A DNA stretch of 11,467 bases from contig CAIPWS010000049.1 in the NCBI GenBank assembly GCA_903868845.1, positions 1 to 11,467 of the forward strand. Reading direction: 5' to 3'. The notes beneath the pieces were generated by a model. The model was given only the letters and a program-made list of their open reading frames with translations, ran no database searches and was not told the DNA's origin. Numbering within the stretch: position 1 is the first letter of the stretch; each line of letters starts with the position of its first letter. Of this stretch, positions 1-6,448 are shown one piece after another. This DNA comes from an uncultured bacterium (GTDB taxonomy: Bacteria; Patescibacteriota; Minisyncoccia; Phycocordibacterales; PALSA-1337). A program made the translations under genes and the position numbers.

Positions 1-489
1 ATTCTTGACTACTGACATATTGAAATCGATCAATTGCTTTGCTGAGACACGATTCATGAGCTCATTCCAAGAACGGTGGTGCTGAATTCCACGTATTCTA
101 TCGTTTTTATTCATAGAAGCTATTCTTTCGTAAGCCGGAATGATTTCTTTCGGACCAACATGGATAATAAATTCATTTTCCTTAGAAAGTCGTATCCTTG
201 CACCCTTCTTAGTTTCACCTTCGAGATTGATCTCATCAGCTAGGCTTTGCATCTTACTGGCAAATTGCTTGGCAGTAAGGGCCATGTAGAGCTTTCGACT
301 TCCATTTTTAATAGAAAAGACCAAATCTCTCTTGATTAGGTTCTTCAAACAATGGTTGATACCGGTTCTAGAGATTTTCGTAGACAAAGCTATATCTTGC
401 ACGCTTTTTGCCACTGAAATATCTGTCAGAATAGCTTTTTCTGTCTGACTTAGACCTAGTATATCGAGCTTATATTTATATATATTCAC
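1..489 (-). CDS. TrmB-like winged-helix transcriptional regulator 1 (C-terminus beyond window)
   Basis: Partial gene reading leftward off the window; 163 codons are visible and no stop is reached. The GTG at 489-487 is the start, because an in-frame TAA lies four codons upstream and no ATG intervenes; the protein begins (M)NIYKYKLDILGLSQTEKAIL. Residues about 8-70 form a TrmB/MarR-like winged helix: a LGLSQTEKAIL helix, a recognition helix around KISRTGINHCLKNLIKRDL, and a wing ending KLYMAL. From about residue 105 (FIIHVGPKEIIPAYERI, then RIRGIQHHRSWNEL) it resembles the start of the C-terminal domain of the regulators at 5510 and 10054. It is divergent from the binding-protein gene at 686, so autoregulation plus control of that gene is the natural inference. 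No SD is present; a promoter placed 6 nt upstream suggests a leaderless mRNA. The ligand is unknown. Confidence 0.85.
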   Translation of the reverse strand, partial: MNIYKYKLDILGLSQTEKAILTDISVAKSVQDIALSTKISRTGINHCLKNLIKRDLVFSIKNGSRKLYMALTAKQFASKMQSLADEINLEGETKKGARIRLSKENEFIIHVGPKEIIPAYERIASMNKNDRIRGIQHHRSWNELMNRVSAKQLIDFNMSVVKN

Positions 490-495
490 ACATCT

Positions 496-524
496 ATCTT
501 ACTTTATAACTAATTTTTAGTCAA
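496..524 (-). promoter_or_regulatory. Promoter of regulator 1, apparently leaderless
   Basis: Reading leftward, a -35 TTGACT (524-519) is followed by a 17-nt spacer and a -10 TAAGAT (501-496). Only six bases separate the -10 box from the GTG at 489, so transcription would begin at or within a base of the start codon. The -35 is a 5/6 match and the -10 a 4/6 match to the sigma-70 consensus. Confidence 0.5.
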
Positions 525-587
525 ATCGATATGATAATAAATGGCTATAAATATAAGTTTATGCACTGTTTGAACAAATTTTAGACC

Positions 588-616
588 TTTACAAGACAAC
601 CATACTATTTTCTAAT
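588..616 (+). promoter_or_regulatory. Promoter of LivJ-type binding protein gene
   Basis: TTTACA (588-593), a 17-nt spacer and TCTAAT (611-616) give 5/6 matches at both boxes. Transcription would start near 623, leaving a leader of about 60 nt. The leader holds a perfect inverted repeat AATTAT-TAAG-ATAATT (655-670) ending 15 nt before the ATG and no SD. The repeat could be an operator or an mRNA hairpin. A short dyad TGTT-TG-AACA (567-576) lies just upstream of the -35. Confidence 0.5.
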
Positions 617-685
617 ATGATTAAGGCATAAGTTCTTTTACATGGCAACACCCAAATTATTAAGATAATTAACAATAAAATTATT

Positions 686-1798
686 ATGACTAAAACAAAT
701 AAAATTATCGCGTCAGTCGTAGTTTTGGCTCTTGTGATCATTGGTGTGAAGTATGCGGTCACACAAAATGATTCAGGAACTGACAAGATATTCACTATAG
801 GAGTCATCGCTCCCCTAACTGGAGACTACAGTGCTATAGGAGAAAACGTAGTGAAAGGAATCAAGACTGCTGAATCTGTTTACGAACAGAAGACTGGTAA
901 GAAGGTTATCATCATCGCAGAAGATGACGGCGCAGACGCAGCCAAAGGTCTGAGTGCATATAAGAAACTTACTCAGTCAGATCACATAAACGGCCTCATA
1001 AACACTTTCACCTCGACAATGGATTCCATATACGCACCAGCCAAAGCAGCTGGATATCCAGTAATGATGGAGGCATTCCAAGCAAACAACGTCGCTGACG
1101 ACTATGTCTTCCAGATGACACCAGGAAATGATGCTGTATGGCCGAAGTATGCGGATTACATAAAAAATAGTGACTATGACCTAAGCAACTTCGTGCTTGT
1201 TCACTCACAAGATGCCGCCCAAGACTCATTTGCCAAGTCTTTTGCGACAATATATGGAAGGAAAACTACTTCGTATACAACATCTTCGCACAAAAATGAC
1301 TTGCGCGTAGATGCGGCAAAAATCATAGCTATGAAGCCGACAACAATCCTCTTCTTCATGACGCCAGAAAATGGAGCGATCTTAACAAAAGAGACTCTGC
1401 CAATATTGAGTTCTTCAACTAGACTTATCTACGACATACAACTTGTCACAGGAACATCTGTATATCAGAAGATACTTGGAGACCTGTCTAAGATAAATGG
1501 AGCTATAACCTTGAGTCCAGAAGGTGAAAAGAATCAGGAGTTTATAGATGCTTACCACAAGCTCTATCCAAACGAAAACCCTGGATTCTTAGCAGACTTC
1601 GGTTACGATACCTACATGGTCTACATGAAAAGCTATGATAAGAACGACTCTAAATGGATAGCCAACCTGAAGACCACGAACACTATCGGAGCTAGCGGCC
1701 AAATCAAGTTCGATGAAAATGGTATTCGCCTACCAGACCTAGTGATCAAAAAGGTCATCGGCGGCCAGCTTGAGAATGTTACAAGATTGAAATTCTAA
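686..1798 (+). CDS. Membrane-anchored PBP1 (LivJ/LivK-type) substrate-binding protein
   Basis: A 370-residue extracytoplasmic solute-binding protein of the type-1 periplasmic binding fold, the branched-chain amino-acid/amide receptor family. Residues about 7-23 are one hydrophobic segment without a lipobox cysteine, so the protein is probably held in the membrane by an uncleaved N-terminal anchor. The mature domain opens with TIGVIAPLTGDYSAIGENVVKGI (38 onward), the LivJ-family N-terminal signature, and closes with the usual C-terminal strands (GASGQIKFDENGIRLPD). It has no cysteine, so it lacks the N-lobe disulfide seen in LivJ and in the second copy at 8827-9927. No LivHMGF-type permease or ATPase genes are in the window. 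The gene is divergent from regulator 1 and ends at a strong terminator. The ligand cannot be read from the sequence; amino acids or small amides are the family norm. Confidence 0.88.
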   Translation: MTKTNKIIASVVVLALVIIGVKYAVTQNDSGTDKIFTIGVIAPLTGDYSAIGENVVKGIKTAESVYEQKTGKKVIIIAEDDGADAAKGLSAYKKLTQSDHINGLINTFTSTMDSIYAPAKAAGYPVMMEAFQANNVADDYVFQMTPGNDAVWPKYADYIKNSDYDLSNFVLVHSQDAAQDSFAKSFATIYGRKTTSYTTSSHKNDLRVDAAKIIAMKPTTILFFMTPENGAILTKETLPILSSSTRLIYDIQLVTGTSVYQKILGDLSKINGAITLSPEGEKNQEFIDAYHKLYPNENPGFLADFGYDTYMVYMKSYDKNDSKWIANLKTTNTIGASGQIKFDENGIRLPDLVIKKVIGGQLENVTRLKF

Positions 1799-1811
1799 AG
1801 CTCTACTCCAC

Positions 1812-1840
1812 AAAAAATGCGCCTGCGAAGGCGCTTTTTT
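1812..1840. terminator. Bidirectional intrinsic terminator
   Basis: The stem GCGCCT (1819-1824) pairs with AGGCGC (1829-1834) around a GCGA tetraloop of the GNRA type. It is flanked by A6 (1812-1817) and T6 (1835-1840), so it has a U-tract on both strands. It ends the rightward binding-protein gene (stop at 1798) and the leftward ABC operon (stop at 1872). Confidence 0.92.
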
Positions 1841-1871
1841 GTTTCTCGTATACTTTGGCTATGATTTTATA

Positions 1872-3044
1872 CTACTTTATAACCGCGCTTCTCTCCCACA
1901 AAAGGTTGAAATAGTTCATATAAGACTTCGCGACGTCTTTATTTTTGATTTCTATCAAGACCGGCTCATCACCAGGCTTACCAAATATCTGTATCACCAC
2001 AACATCCTCAATAACATAATAGTTCGCTGGATTTTCCATGTCTTTCGGAATCAATCTGTAAACATTTAGGTCTGGATATTTAATCCTGAGATCATGGTCT
2101 CGTGGCGACTCGTTATACATGATCATATTCCAAGATATCTTTCTCTTAATTCGTTCTTCTTCATAAGTCTGGTAAAAACTACCCATAGTCTCGAACCATC
2201 TGTCACCTGACGAACCCACGACGTATTTAGCCGAACCTTCTTTGAACCTCTTCAGGGTTCCAAGCTGAAATGCCTGGAACTGATCTACTCCTTCGTAAAT
2301 ATTCACTTCCTGTTTATTCAATGAAAAAGTCTTCAGGAAATCCTCAATGCGTGGGTTACTCTGTGCATATATGAAGTCGCGTGCCGTGGCTTGTTGCACC
2401 ATACGACCTTCATCCAAGAAAATGATTTTGTCTGCTATTTCAGTCGCGAACTTGAGATGGTGTGTCACTACTATCATGGATTGACCTTCTTTTGCTAAAA
2501 CTTTTATAAGATTTAAGACGCTGGAAATAAGTTCAGGATCCAAAGCTGACGTAATCTCATCTAGTAGCAACAATTTTGGCTTCATTGCCAATGCTCTTAT
2601 GATAGCCACTCTCTGTTTCTGACCACCAGAAAGAAAATCTGGATATGAATCTTTCTTTTCAAACAAATCAAAGCGCTTGAGTAAATCCTTAGCCATATTT
2701 TTTGCTTCATCGGTAGACATTTTACCTTTCAAAACTGGTGTAAAGATAATATTTTCTAGCACTGTCTTGTGTGGCCACAGATTGTAATCTTGAAATACAA
2801 AACCAACCTCGTGCTTATCCGATATTTCCATAGCGCTTTTACCAAGCAAAACTATTTCACCTTCATCTATATCTTCTAGTCCAGCAATACAGCGAAGCAA
2901 AGTACTCTTTCCTGATCCGCTTGGACCAACGAGACAGATAACTTCACCTTCATTTACTTCAAATGAAATATCAGAAAGTGCGATATGCTTCTTATTGTCG
3001 TAGAAAGTTTTTGACAGATTTTTTATTTCAAGAATTTTATTCAT
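1872..3044 (-). CDS. Polar amino-acid ABC transporter ATPase fused to a TrmB-regulator-like C-terminal domain
   Basis: A 390-residue ABC ATPase, well above the roughly 240-250 residues usual for GlnQ/HisP proteins. Residues 1-240 hold every expected motif: Walker A GPSGSGKST (40-48), Q-loop Q85, signature LSGGQ (138-142), Walker B LLLLDE (158-163), D-loop SALD (166-169) and H-loop H195. A short linker (SLNKQE) leads to a second domain, about 246-386, starting VNIYEGVDQFQAF, continuing KYVVGSSGDRWFETM, and ending VAKSYMNYFNLLWERS. This parallels the C-terminal domain of regulator 3 (VYIYRGIEGWKNF, VHIIGGKGAWSDP, LAETFRTWFKLMWST) in order, spacing and hydrophobic pattern. It is the last gene of the operon, 6 nt after the permease. 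The ATPase would power import; a sensing, inhibitory or regulator-docking role for the extra domain is inference. It differs from the NIL domain of MetN and from the MalK regulatory domain as far as I can tell by eye. Confidence 0.93.
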   Translation of the reverse strand: MNKILEIKNLSKTFYDNKKHIALSDISFEVNEGEVICLVGPSGSGKSTLLRCIAGLEDIDEGEIVLLGKSAMEISDKHEVGFVFQDYNLWPHKTVLENIIFTPVLKGKMSTDEAKNMAKDLLKRFDLFEKKDSYPDFLSGGQKQRVAIIRALAMKPKLLLLDEITSALDPELISSVLNLIKVLAKEGQSMIVVTHHLKFATEIADKIIFLDEGRMVQQATARDFIYAQSNPRIEDFLKTFSLNKQEVNIYEGVDQFQAFQLGTLKRFKEGSAKYVVGSSGDRWFETMGSFYQTYEEERIKRKISWNMIMYNESPRDHDLRIKYPDLNVYRLIPKDMENPANYYVIEDVVVIQIFGKPGDEPVLIEIKNKDVAKSYMNYFNLLWERSAVIK

Positions 3045-3050
3045 GGGCTT

Positions 3051-3722
3051 TTATATCTTTCTCATCTTCATATTCATCCTCTTTTCAACCCAGTCTGCCA
3101 GAAGAGAAAATGGAATAACTAGAATCAAATATATCACTGCGACAGCTGAATATATCTCGAGCGGACGATATGTCATGCTACTGATAGTGCTGGCCTGATG
3201 TAAGACTTCTCCGACAGCAATAACCGAAGCAAGAGACGTGTTTTTGAGCTGAGTGACATAAAGCCCTAGCAGGTTTGGAAGCATATTCTTCACAGCCTGA
3301 GGCAATATGATGTGAAACATTGTCTGAGTTGAACTCAAACCCATAGTAAAACCAGATTCAAATTGATTTTTAGGTATAGAACCAACGGCTGCACGGAAAG
3401 TCTCCGCCACGAACGCTGCCAAACTCAAAGACAAAGCGATGACAGCCGTCCAAAATGGTGAGAACTGAACTCCTATTATTATAGGCGACACATAATAGAA
3501 CCAGATCAACAATATGAGTGTCGGAAATGCCCTGAACAATTCGATATAGATCTTGGCGATCGTAGGAATAAACGGGACATTACTTCTTCGCACCAAACCG
3601 ACTAAAATCCCGAGGATGGTTCCAAATACTACAACAAGGAGCGTCAGCCACAATGTGACCAACGCTCCTTGTAAGAATACATATTTATATTGACCTATAA
3701 CATTCCAATCCCATTGATACAT
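3051..3722 (-). CDS. Polar amino-acid ABC transporter permease (GlnP/HisM family)
   Basis: A 223-residue inner-membrane permease of the polar amino-acid uptake family, which usually works as a homodimer or paired dimer with the ATPase. It has about five hydrophobic segments: roughly 17-43, 52-80, 90-108, 160-178 and 188-210. The cytoplasmic coupling (EAA) loop is at about 121-150: FESGFTMGLSSTQTMFHIIL followed by PQAVKNMLPN. It matches the family pattern E-x3-A-x-G-x9-ILPQA-x4-LP, with the glycine and the ILPQA core kept. ELFRAFPTLI (61-70) corresponds to the ...RGTPLLVQL segment of the family. The gene lies 6 nt after the binding-protein gene and 6 nt before the ATPase, and only one permease is encoded, which suggests a homodimer. 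It starts at ATG with no evident SD, consistent with tight coupling to the upstream gene. Confidence 0.93.
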   Translation of the reverse strand: MYQWDWNVIGQYKYVFLQGALVTLWLTLLVVVFGTILGILVGLVRRSNVPFIPTIAKIYIELFRAFPTLILLIWFYYVSPIIIGVQFSPFWTAVIALSLSLAAFVAETFRAAVGSIPKNQFESGFTMGLSSTQTMFHIILPQAVKNMLPNLLGLYVTQLKNTSLASVIAVGEVLHQASTISSMTYRPLEIYSAVAVIYLILVIPFSLLADWVEKRMNMKMRKI

Positions 3723-3728
3723 ATTTGA

Positions 3729-4583
3729 TTATTTAATATCGAGGTTCTGATGGAAAGCTGTAGCCCCGTATTTGTTCTCAATTGTACTCCATGTACCATT
3801 GACTTGCATAGTGAGGATAGTGTTATTCATGAAGTTCAATAGATTTGTATCACCATGTCTAACACCGTAAGCATCTGGACTCAAGTTGAATGGGCTGTCA
3901 CTCAATATAACTTCTGTCTCAGGATGAGCCTTTGCGAAGTTGGCTATAGTGTTGTAGTCAGCGATACCTATATCCGCTCTTCCAGATGTAACTTCGAGTA
4001 AGAATCTTGATTGATCTGAAGAATCGACGTCGATAGAACTTATCTTGGCATTTGTAAGGTTGGCCTTAGCAAATATATCGCCAGACTCACCTGTTGCTGT
4101 TGCTATCTTAACGCTGGATTTGTTCAAATCGTTGATATTCTTGAATCTTGTATCACCTTTTCTTACCAAAGCTGTGTCACCTCCATATAGAACTGGTCTA
4201 GCGAAGTCTATAGCTGCTGCACGAGATGGTGTGACGTATAGAGAAGTACCGATATCACATGTACCAGACTGTATAGCTGCTGGCATGTTTCCGAAAGTCG
4301 TATCTATGAATGCTGGTTCTGCTCCAAGAGCCTTGGCCATAACTGTCATAGCATCTATATCTACACCTGAATACTTTCCAGTTGCAGGATCCTTCTGACT
4401 AAATGGTGGCCACTCCGCTACACAGACTTTCATAATCTTTGTTTGCTGTATTCTGGCAAGACTGTCGCTCTGACCGACGATACCCGAACTGTTTCTTGTT
4501 CCAAAGAAAACTACCACTGACACGATAAGAGCTAAAAGTGCGATACCGATAGCCCATGTTGTAACATTTGATTTTTGATTCAT
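3729..4583 (-). CDS. Polar amino-acid substrate-binding protein (SBP_bac_3 / GlnH-like), membrane anchored
   Basis: A 284-residue solute receptor and first gene of the ABC operon. Residues 8-27 form an N-terminal hydrophobic segment with no lipobox cysteine, so it is a membrane anchor or signal peptide. The type-2 binding fold begins at KIMKVCVAEWPPFSQKD (49-65). TPSRAAAIDFARP (118-130) is the family motif in which the arginine (R121) clamps the ligand alpha-carboxylate. GRADIGIADY (201-210) is the hinge region whose acidic residue usually binds the alpha-amino group. These residues point to an alpha-amino acid ligand. The side-chain preference (glutamine, basic, cystine or other) cannot be assigned by eye. 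The leader is AT-rich without an SD; a promoter with an overlapping dyad lies at 4629-4645. Confidence 0.92.
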   Translation of the reverse strand: MNQKSNVTTWAIGIALLALIVSVVVFFGTRNSSGIVGQSDSLARIQQTKIMKVCVAEWPPFSQKDPATGKYSGVDIDAMTVMAKALGAEPAFIDTTFGNMPAAIQSGTCDIGTSLYVTPSRAAAIDFARPVLYGGDTALVRKGDTRFKNINDLNKSSVKIATATGESGDIFAKANLTNAKISSIDVDSSDQSRFLLEVTSGRADIGIADYNTIANFAKAHPETEVILSDSPFNLSPDAYGVRHGDTNLLNFMNNTILTMQVNGTWSTIENKYGATAFHQNLDIK

Positions 4584-4628
4584 ATGTTTTAATTTATAAT
4601 TTAGTTTAATAAATTTTTCTTAGTAATA

Positions 4629-4645
4629 ATTATCTCACAATGAGA
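4629..4645 (-). promoter_or_regulatory. Extended -10 promoter and overlapping dyad of the amino-acid ABC operon
   Basis: On the minus strand the sequence TGA-GATAAT (4637-4629) forms an extended -10 element. No good -35 sits 16-18 nt upstream. A perfect dyad TCTCA-CAA-TGAGA (4633-4645) overlaps this element, placing a potential operator over the RNA polymerase contact site. The predicted start near 4622 leaves a leader of about 39 nt. Promoter and operator are both predictions. Confidence 0.42.
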
Positions 4646-4676
4646 GACAATAAACTATCCACCAGTCTTATAATAA

Positions 4677-4706
4677 AGGGCACCGTACCAATCGGTCGTG
4701 TGCCCT
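4677..4706 (-). terminator. Hairpin terminator of the receiver-like gene
   Basis: The stem AGGGCAC (4677-4683) pairs with GTGCCCT (4700-4706). It is extended inward by CG/CG and ACC/GGT with single-base bulges, closing on an AATC loop. In the leftward direction it is followed by TTTATTATAA, an imperfect U-tract. It lies just past the stop of the gene ending at 4721 and separates it from the ABC operon promoter. Confidence 0.55.
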
Positions 4707-4720
4707 GGTAATTTTTAGGT

Positions 4721-5311
4721 TTACCAACCAACATATTCATCTGTCAATTTTTCGAGAGCATACTTCCAGTTCTTGCCGAACTCGAGACCGGCACGGTCAC
4801 CCCAGTTTTGACCTTCTGGAAACGGGTATTTCATCAAACCAGCGTCAGAATCCAAGAACTCTCGGCTAACGACTTCCCCTGTTTCCTTGTCCATTGCCAC
4901 ACTACCAACATCATTAGTACAGACAACCTTTACTCCTTCCGCTCGACAGTTAATGTGACGAAAACAGTCGAATGCTGCAGATGCTGGGTGGTCATGATGA
5001 TTCATATCAGTGACTACGGCCACTTTTTTCACGCCTGTACAAATTGCAAACAAGGCGATGGTGGTGCCAAGCGGCATTTCTTGCCCAACAAACTTTCGGC
5101 CAGTGGAGCCCTGACATTTCCTAGAAGCAGGTACCAATAGGTCGGTGAGAACCACATCAAAGACATGGCCACTATTTGAAGCCGACTCGATTGCCGATTC
5201 CGCAGCATCATAATCGCCAACAACCACTAGATCGTGATCACCCAAAACTTTTTGGGCTGACTTGCGATGTAGTTCACTATCATCGAACACTAATACTTTT
5301 AGTTTATTCAT
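4721..5311 (-). CDS. CheY-like receiver-domain protein with an insertion, no output domain
   Basis: A 196-residue protein whose start KVLVFDDSELHRKSAQKVL matches a receiver domain: acidic pair D10/D11 and beta-3 FDVVLTDLLVP with D57 as likely phospho-acceptor. After D57 it departs from CheY. A loop PASRKCQGSTGRKFVGQEMP (61-80) precedes LGTTIALFAICTGVKKVAVVTD, where T101 may be the switch Thr, followed by a His-rich MNHHDHP. I cannot place the conserved beta-5 lysine. The tail is Trp/Gly rich (FPEGQNWGDRAGLEFGKNW). From memory, stand-alone proteins of this type recur in Parcubacteria with unknown role. It has its own promoter, an AGGGAG SD (5325-5320) 8 nt before the ATG, and its own terminator. 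It is divergent from regulator 2; no histidine kinase is in the window. Confidence 0.8.
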   Translation of the reverse strand: MNKLKVLVFDDSELHRKSAQKVLGDHDLVVVGDYDAAESAIESASNSGHVFDVVLTDLLVPASRKCQGSTGRKFVGQEMPLGTTIALFAICTGVKKVAVVTDMNHHDHPASAAFDCFRHINCRAEGVKVVCTNDVGSVAMDKETGEVVSREFLDSDAGLMKYPFPEGQNWGDRAGLEFGKNWKYALEKLTDEYVGW

Positions 5312-5370
5312 ACCGAGTTCTCCCTATGTTGTTTGTTTTTTACTTTGAATGAACTTTACTATCTGCCATA

Positions 5371-5399
5371 AGTATTACATAATTTTATATGATTGTCAA
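5371..5399 (-). promoter_or_regulatory. Promoter of the receiver-like gene
   Basis: On the minus strand, TTGACA (5399-5394) is a consensus -35, followed by a 17-nt spacer and AATACT (5376-5371). The spacer ends in TGT, giving an extended -10. Start would be near 5364, leaving a leader of about 53 nt that contains the SD. A 7-bp dyad, CTTATTT-TGAT-AAATAAG (5401-5418), abuts the -35 on its upstream side. Confidence 0.6.
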
Positions 5400-5400
5400 T

Positions 5401-5418
5401 CTTATTTTGATAAATAAG
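5401..5418. promoter_or_regulatory. Inverted repeat in the divergent control region, candidate operator
   Basis: CTTATTT (5401-5407) and AAATAAG (5412-5418) are perfect inverted arms around TGAT. The repeat lies directly upstream of the -35 of the leftward receiver-like gene and about 57 bp before the -35 of the rightward regulator 2. That position suits an activator of the leftward promoter. No T-run follows it, so it is not a terminator. Confidence 0.3.
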
Positions 5419-5474
5419 CACTTTGTATGCACATATAACCATGTTATTAGCCACAATATTCTGTTGATGCTCTA

Positions 5475-5502
5475 TTGACAACATAGCCCTATTTGCTATA
5501 CT
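5475..5502 (+). promoter_or_regulatory. Strong promoter of regulator 2, leaderless
   Basis: TTGACA (5475-5480), a 16-nt spacer ending in TGC, and TATACT (5497-5502) make a near-perfect sigma-70 promoter with an extended -10. Seven bases separate the -10 from the ATG at 5510, so the transcript should begin at or within a base of the start codon. An inverted repeat TGTTG (5462-5466) / CAACA (5479-5483) straddles the -35 and could be an autoregulatory operator. Confidence 0.7.
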
Positions 5503-5509
5503 TACTAGC

Positions 5510-6289
5510 ATGATTGAAGACTTATTGAAGAAACTAGGCTTTAGTGAAAAGGAAATCTTGGTGTATTTGACCATTCTCGAAAATGGCAAAATCTCCCCCG
5601 CTTCCATATCATCTATCACTAAGATCAAACGCCCAACAGTCTACTCGGTTGGAAAAGAACTTCTTAAAAGAGGTGTTATCACTGAAGATGTTGAGGGACA
5701 TGGTGGATATTTTGTGGCTTTGCCTCCAGAAAACCTAGAAACTGCTATAAAGAAGCAGGAAAAAGAAATAGCTGAACAAAAGAAGGTCATAAAGGAGGCT
5801 GTGGAAGAACTTTCAAACATTCCTAAGTCGAAATCCTACTCTGTGCCAAAAATGCGCTTTATCGACGAATACAATATTAAGGATTTCCTCTACAAACAGA
5901 CTCCTGTATGGGAAAAGAGCATGTCAGTGGCAAAAGATACTATATGGTGGGGATTTCAAGATCACACAATGGTCGAAGACGCTGAATATCGAAAGTGGGT
6001 GGAATGGTATTGGAATCGTGCTCCCAAGGAATATAAGTCAAAACTAATAACAAATGACTCCGATATTGAGAATAAAATGAAAGAGAAGAAAATAGAAAAT
6101 AGAACTGTTAAATTCTGGAAGAAGGACTCAAAATTTACAGCGACAAACTGGATATTGGGTGATTACGTTATACTTTTCATGACAAAACAGCGTCCGCACT
6201 ACATCGTAGAGATACATGACGCCGTCTATGCTGAAAACATGCGCGAATTGTTCAGAAATCTGTGGGAAATAGTAGATGTAAAGCCTTAG
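5510..6289 (+). CDS. TrmB-family transcriptional regulator 2
   Basis: A 259-residue regulator. Residues 1-70 are the TrmB-type winged helix (LKKLGFSEKEILVYLTILEN, then KIKRPTVYSVGKELLKRGVI as recognition helix, and a Gly-rich wing GHGGYFVAL). Residues about 75-105 form a charged coiled-coil linker suited to dimerisation. Residues about 113-256 form the C-terminal domain, ending ENMRELFRNLWEIV, which parallels the ends of regulator 3 (ETFRTWFKLMWST) and of the ABC ATPase (KSYMNYFNLLWERS). The middle is rich in Trp (TIWWGFQDH, WVEWYWNRAP), which could line a ligand pocket. The ATG at 5510 has no SD and fits a leaderless start. It is divergent from the receiver-like gene and is the regulator nearest the ABC operon. 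The family controls transport and metabolic genes in response to ligands; the ligand here is unknown. Confidence 0.88.
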   Translation: MIEDLLKKLGFSEKEILVYLTILENGKISPASISSITKIKRPTVYSVGKELLKRGVITEDVEGHGGYFVALPPENLETAIKKQEKEIAEQKKVIKEAVEELSNIPKSKSYSVPKMRFIDEYNIKDFLYKQTPVWEKSMSVAKDTIWWGFQDHTMVEDAEYRKWVEWYWNRAPKEYKSKLITNDSDIENKMKEKKIENRTVKFWKKDSKFTATNWILGDYVILFMTKQRPHYIVEIHDAVYAENMRELFRNLWEIVDVKP

Positions 6290-6373
6290 AATTAGTGCTG
6301 CTCTTCATTTGCGCAAAGCGCTGACCTGTTGTATCATGCATATGTTACCAATTTAATTTTTGATTTCGCTTTT

Positions 6374-6402
6374 TTAAACCTTCGTGATAAATATGTTATA
6401 CA
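6374..6402 (+). promoter_or_regulatory. Extended -10 promoter of RNase Y gene
   Basis: TGT-TATACA (6394-6402) is a clear extended -10. The -35 at 17-nt spacing, TTAAAC (6374-6379), is weak, as is common with extended -10 promoters. Start would be near 6409, giving a leader of about 40 nt that contains the SD and hairpin. Confidence 0.5.
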
Positions 6403-6425
6403 ATTCAGTCATATCGCCTTAGTCT

Positions 6426-6448
6426 AAAGGAGCGAATCACATTCGCAT
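6426..6448 (+). promoter_or_regulatory. RNase Y ribosome binding site with hairpin between SD and start codon
   Basis: A strong SD AAAGGAG (6426-6432) lies 16 nt before the ATG at 6449, which is too far for normal initiation. The gap is filled by a perfect hairpin, GCGAAT (6432-6437), loop CAC and ATTCGC (6441-6446). Folding would leave only AT between stem and ATG and bring the SD close to the start. An in-frame TAA at 6425-6427 and the absence of any start codon between rule out an earlier start. Confidence 0.65.

Noticed and set aside
1839..2069. Plus-strand open frame of 76 codons
   Set aside because: It lies opposite the 3' end of the ABC ATPase, starts inside the terminator region and has no SD or recognisable protein features.
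4045..4398. Plus-strand open frame of 117 codons
   Set aside because: It is antisense to the amino-acid binding protein, whose own frame is strongly supported by family motifs.
5392..5483. Inverted TTGTCAAT (5393-5400) and ATTGACAA (5474-5481) considered as a long-range operator pair
   Set aside because: Each copy is the TTGACA -35 box of one of two divergent promoters, which explains the symmetry.
6308..6321. Palindrome TTTGCGCAAA and GCGC-AAA-GCGC after regulator 2, considered as a terminator
   Set aside because: The stem is only 4-5 bp and is not followed by a U-tract.
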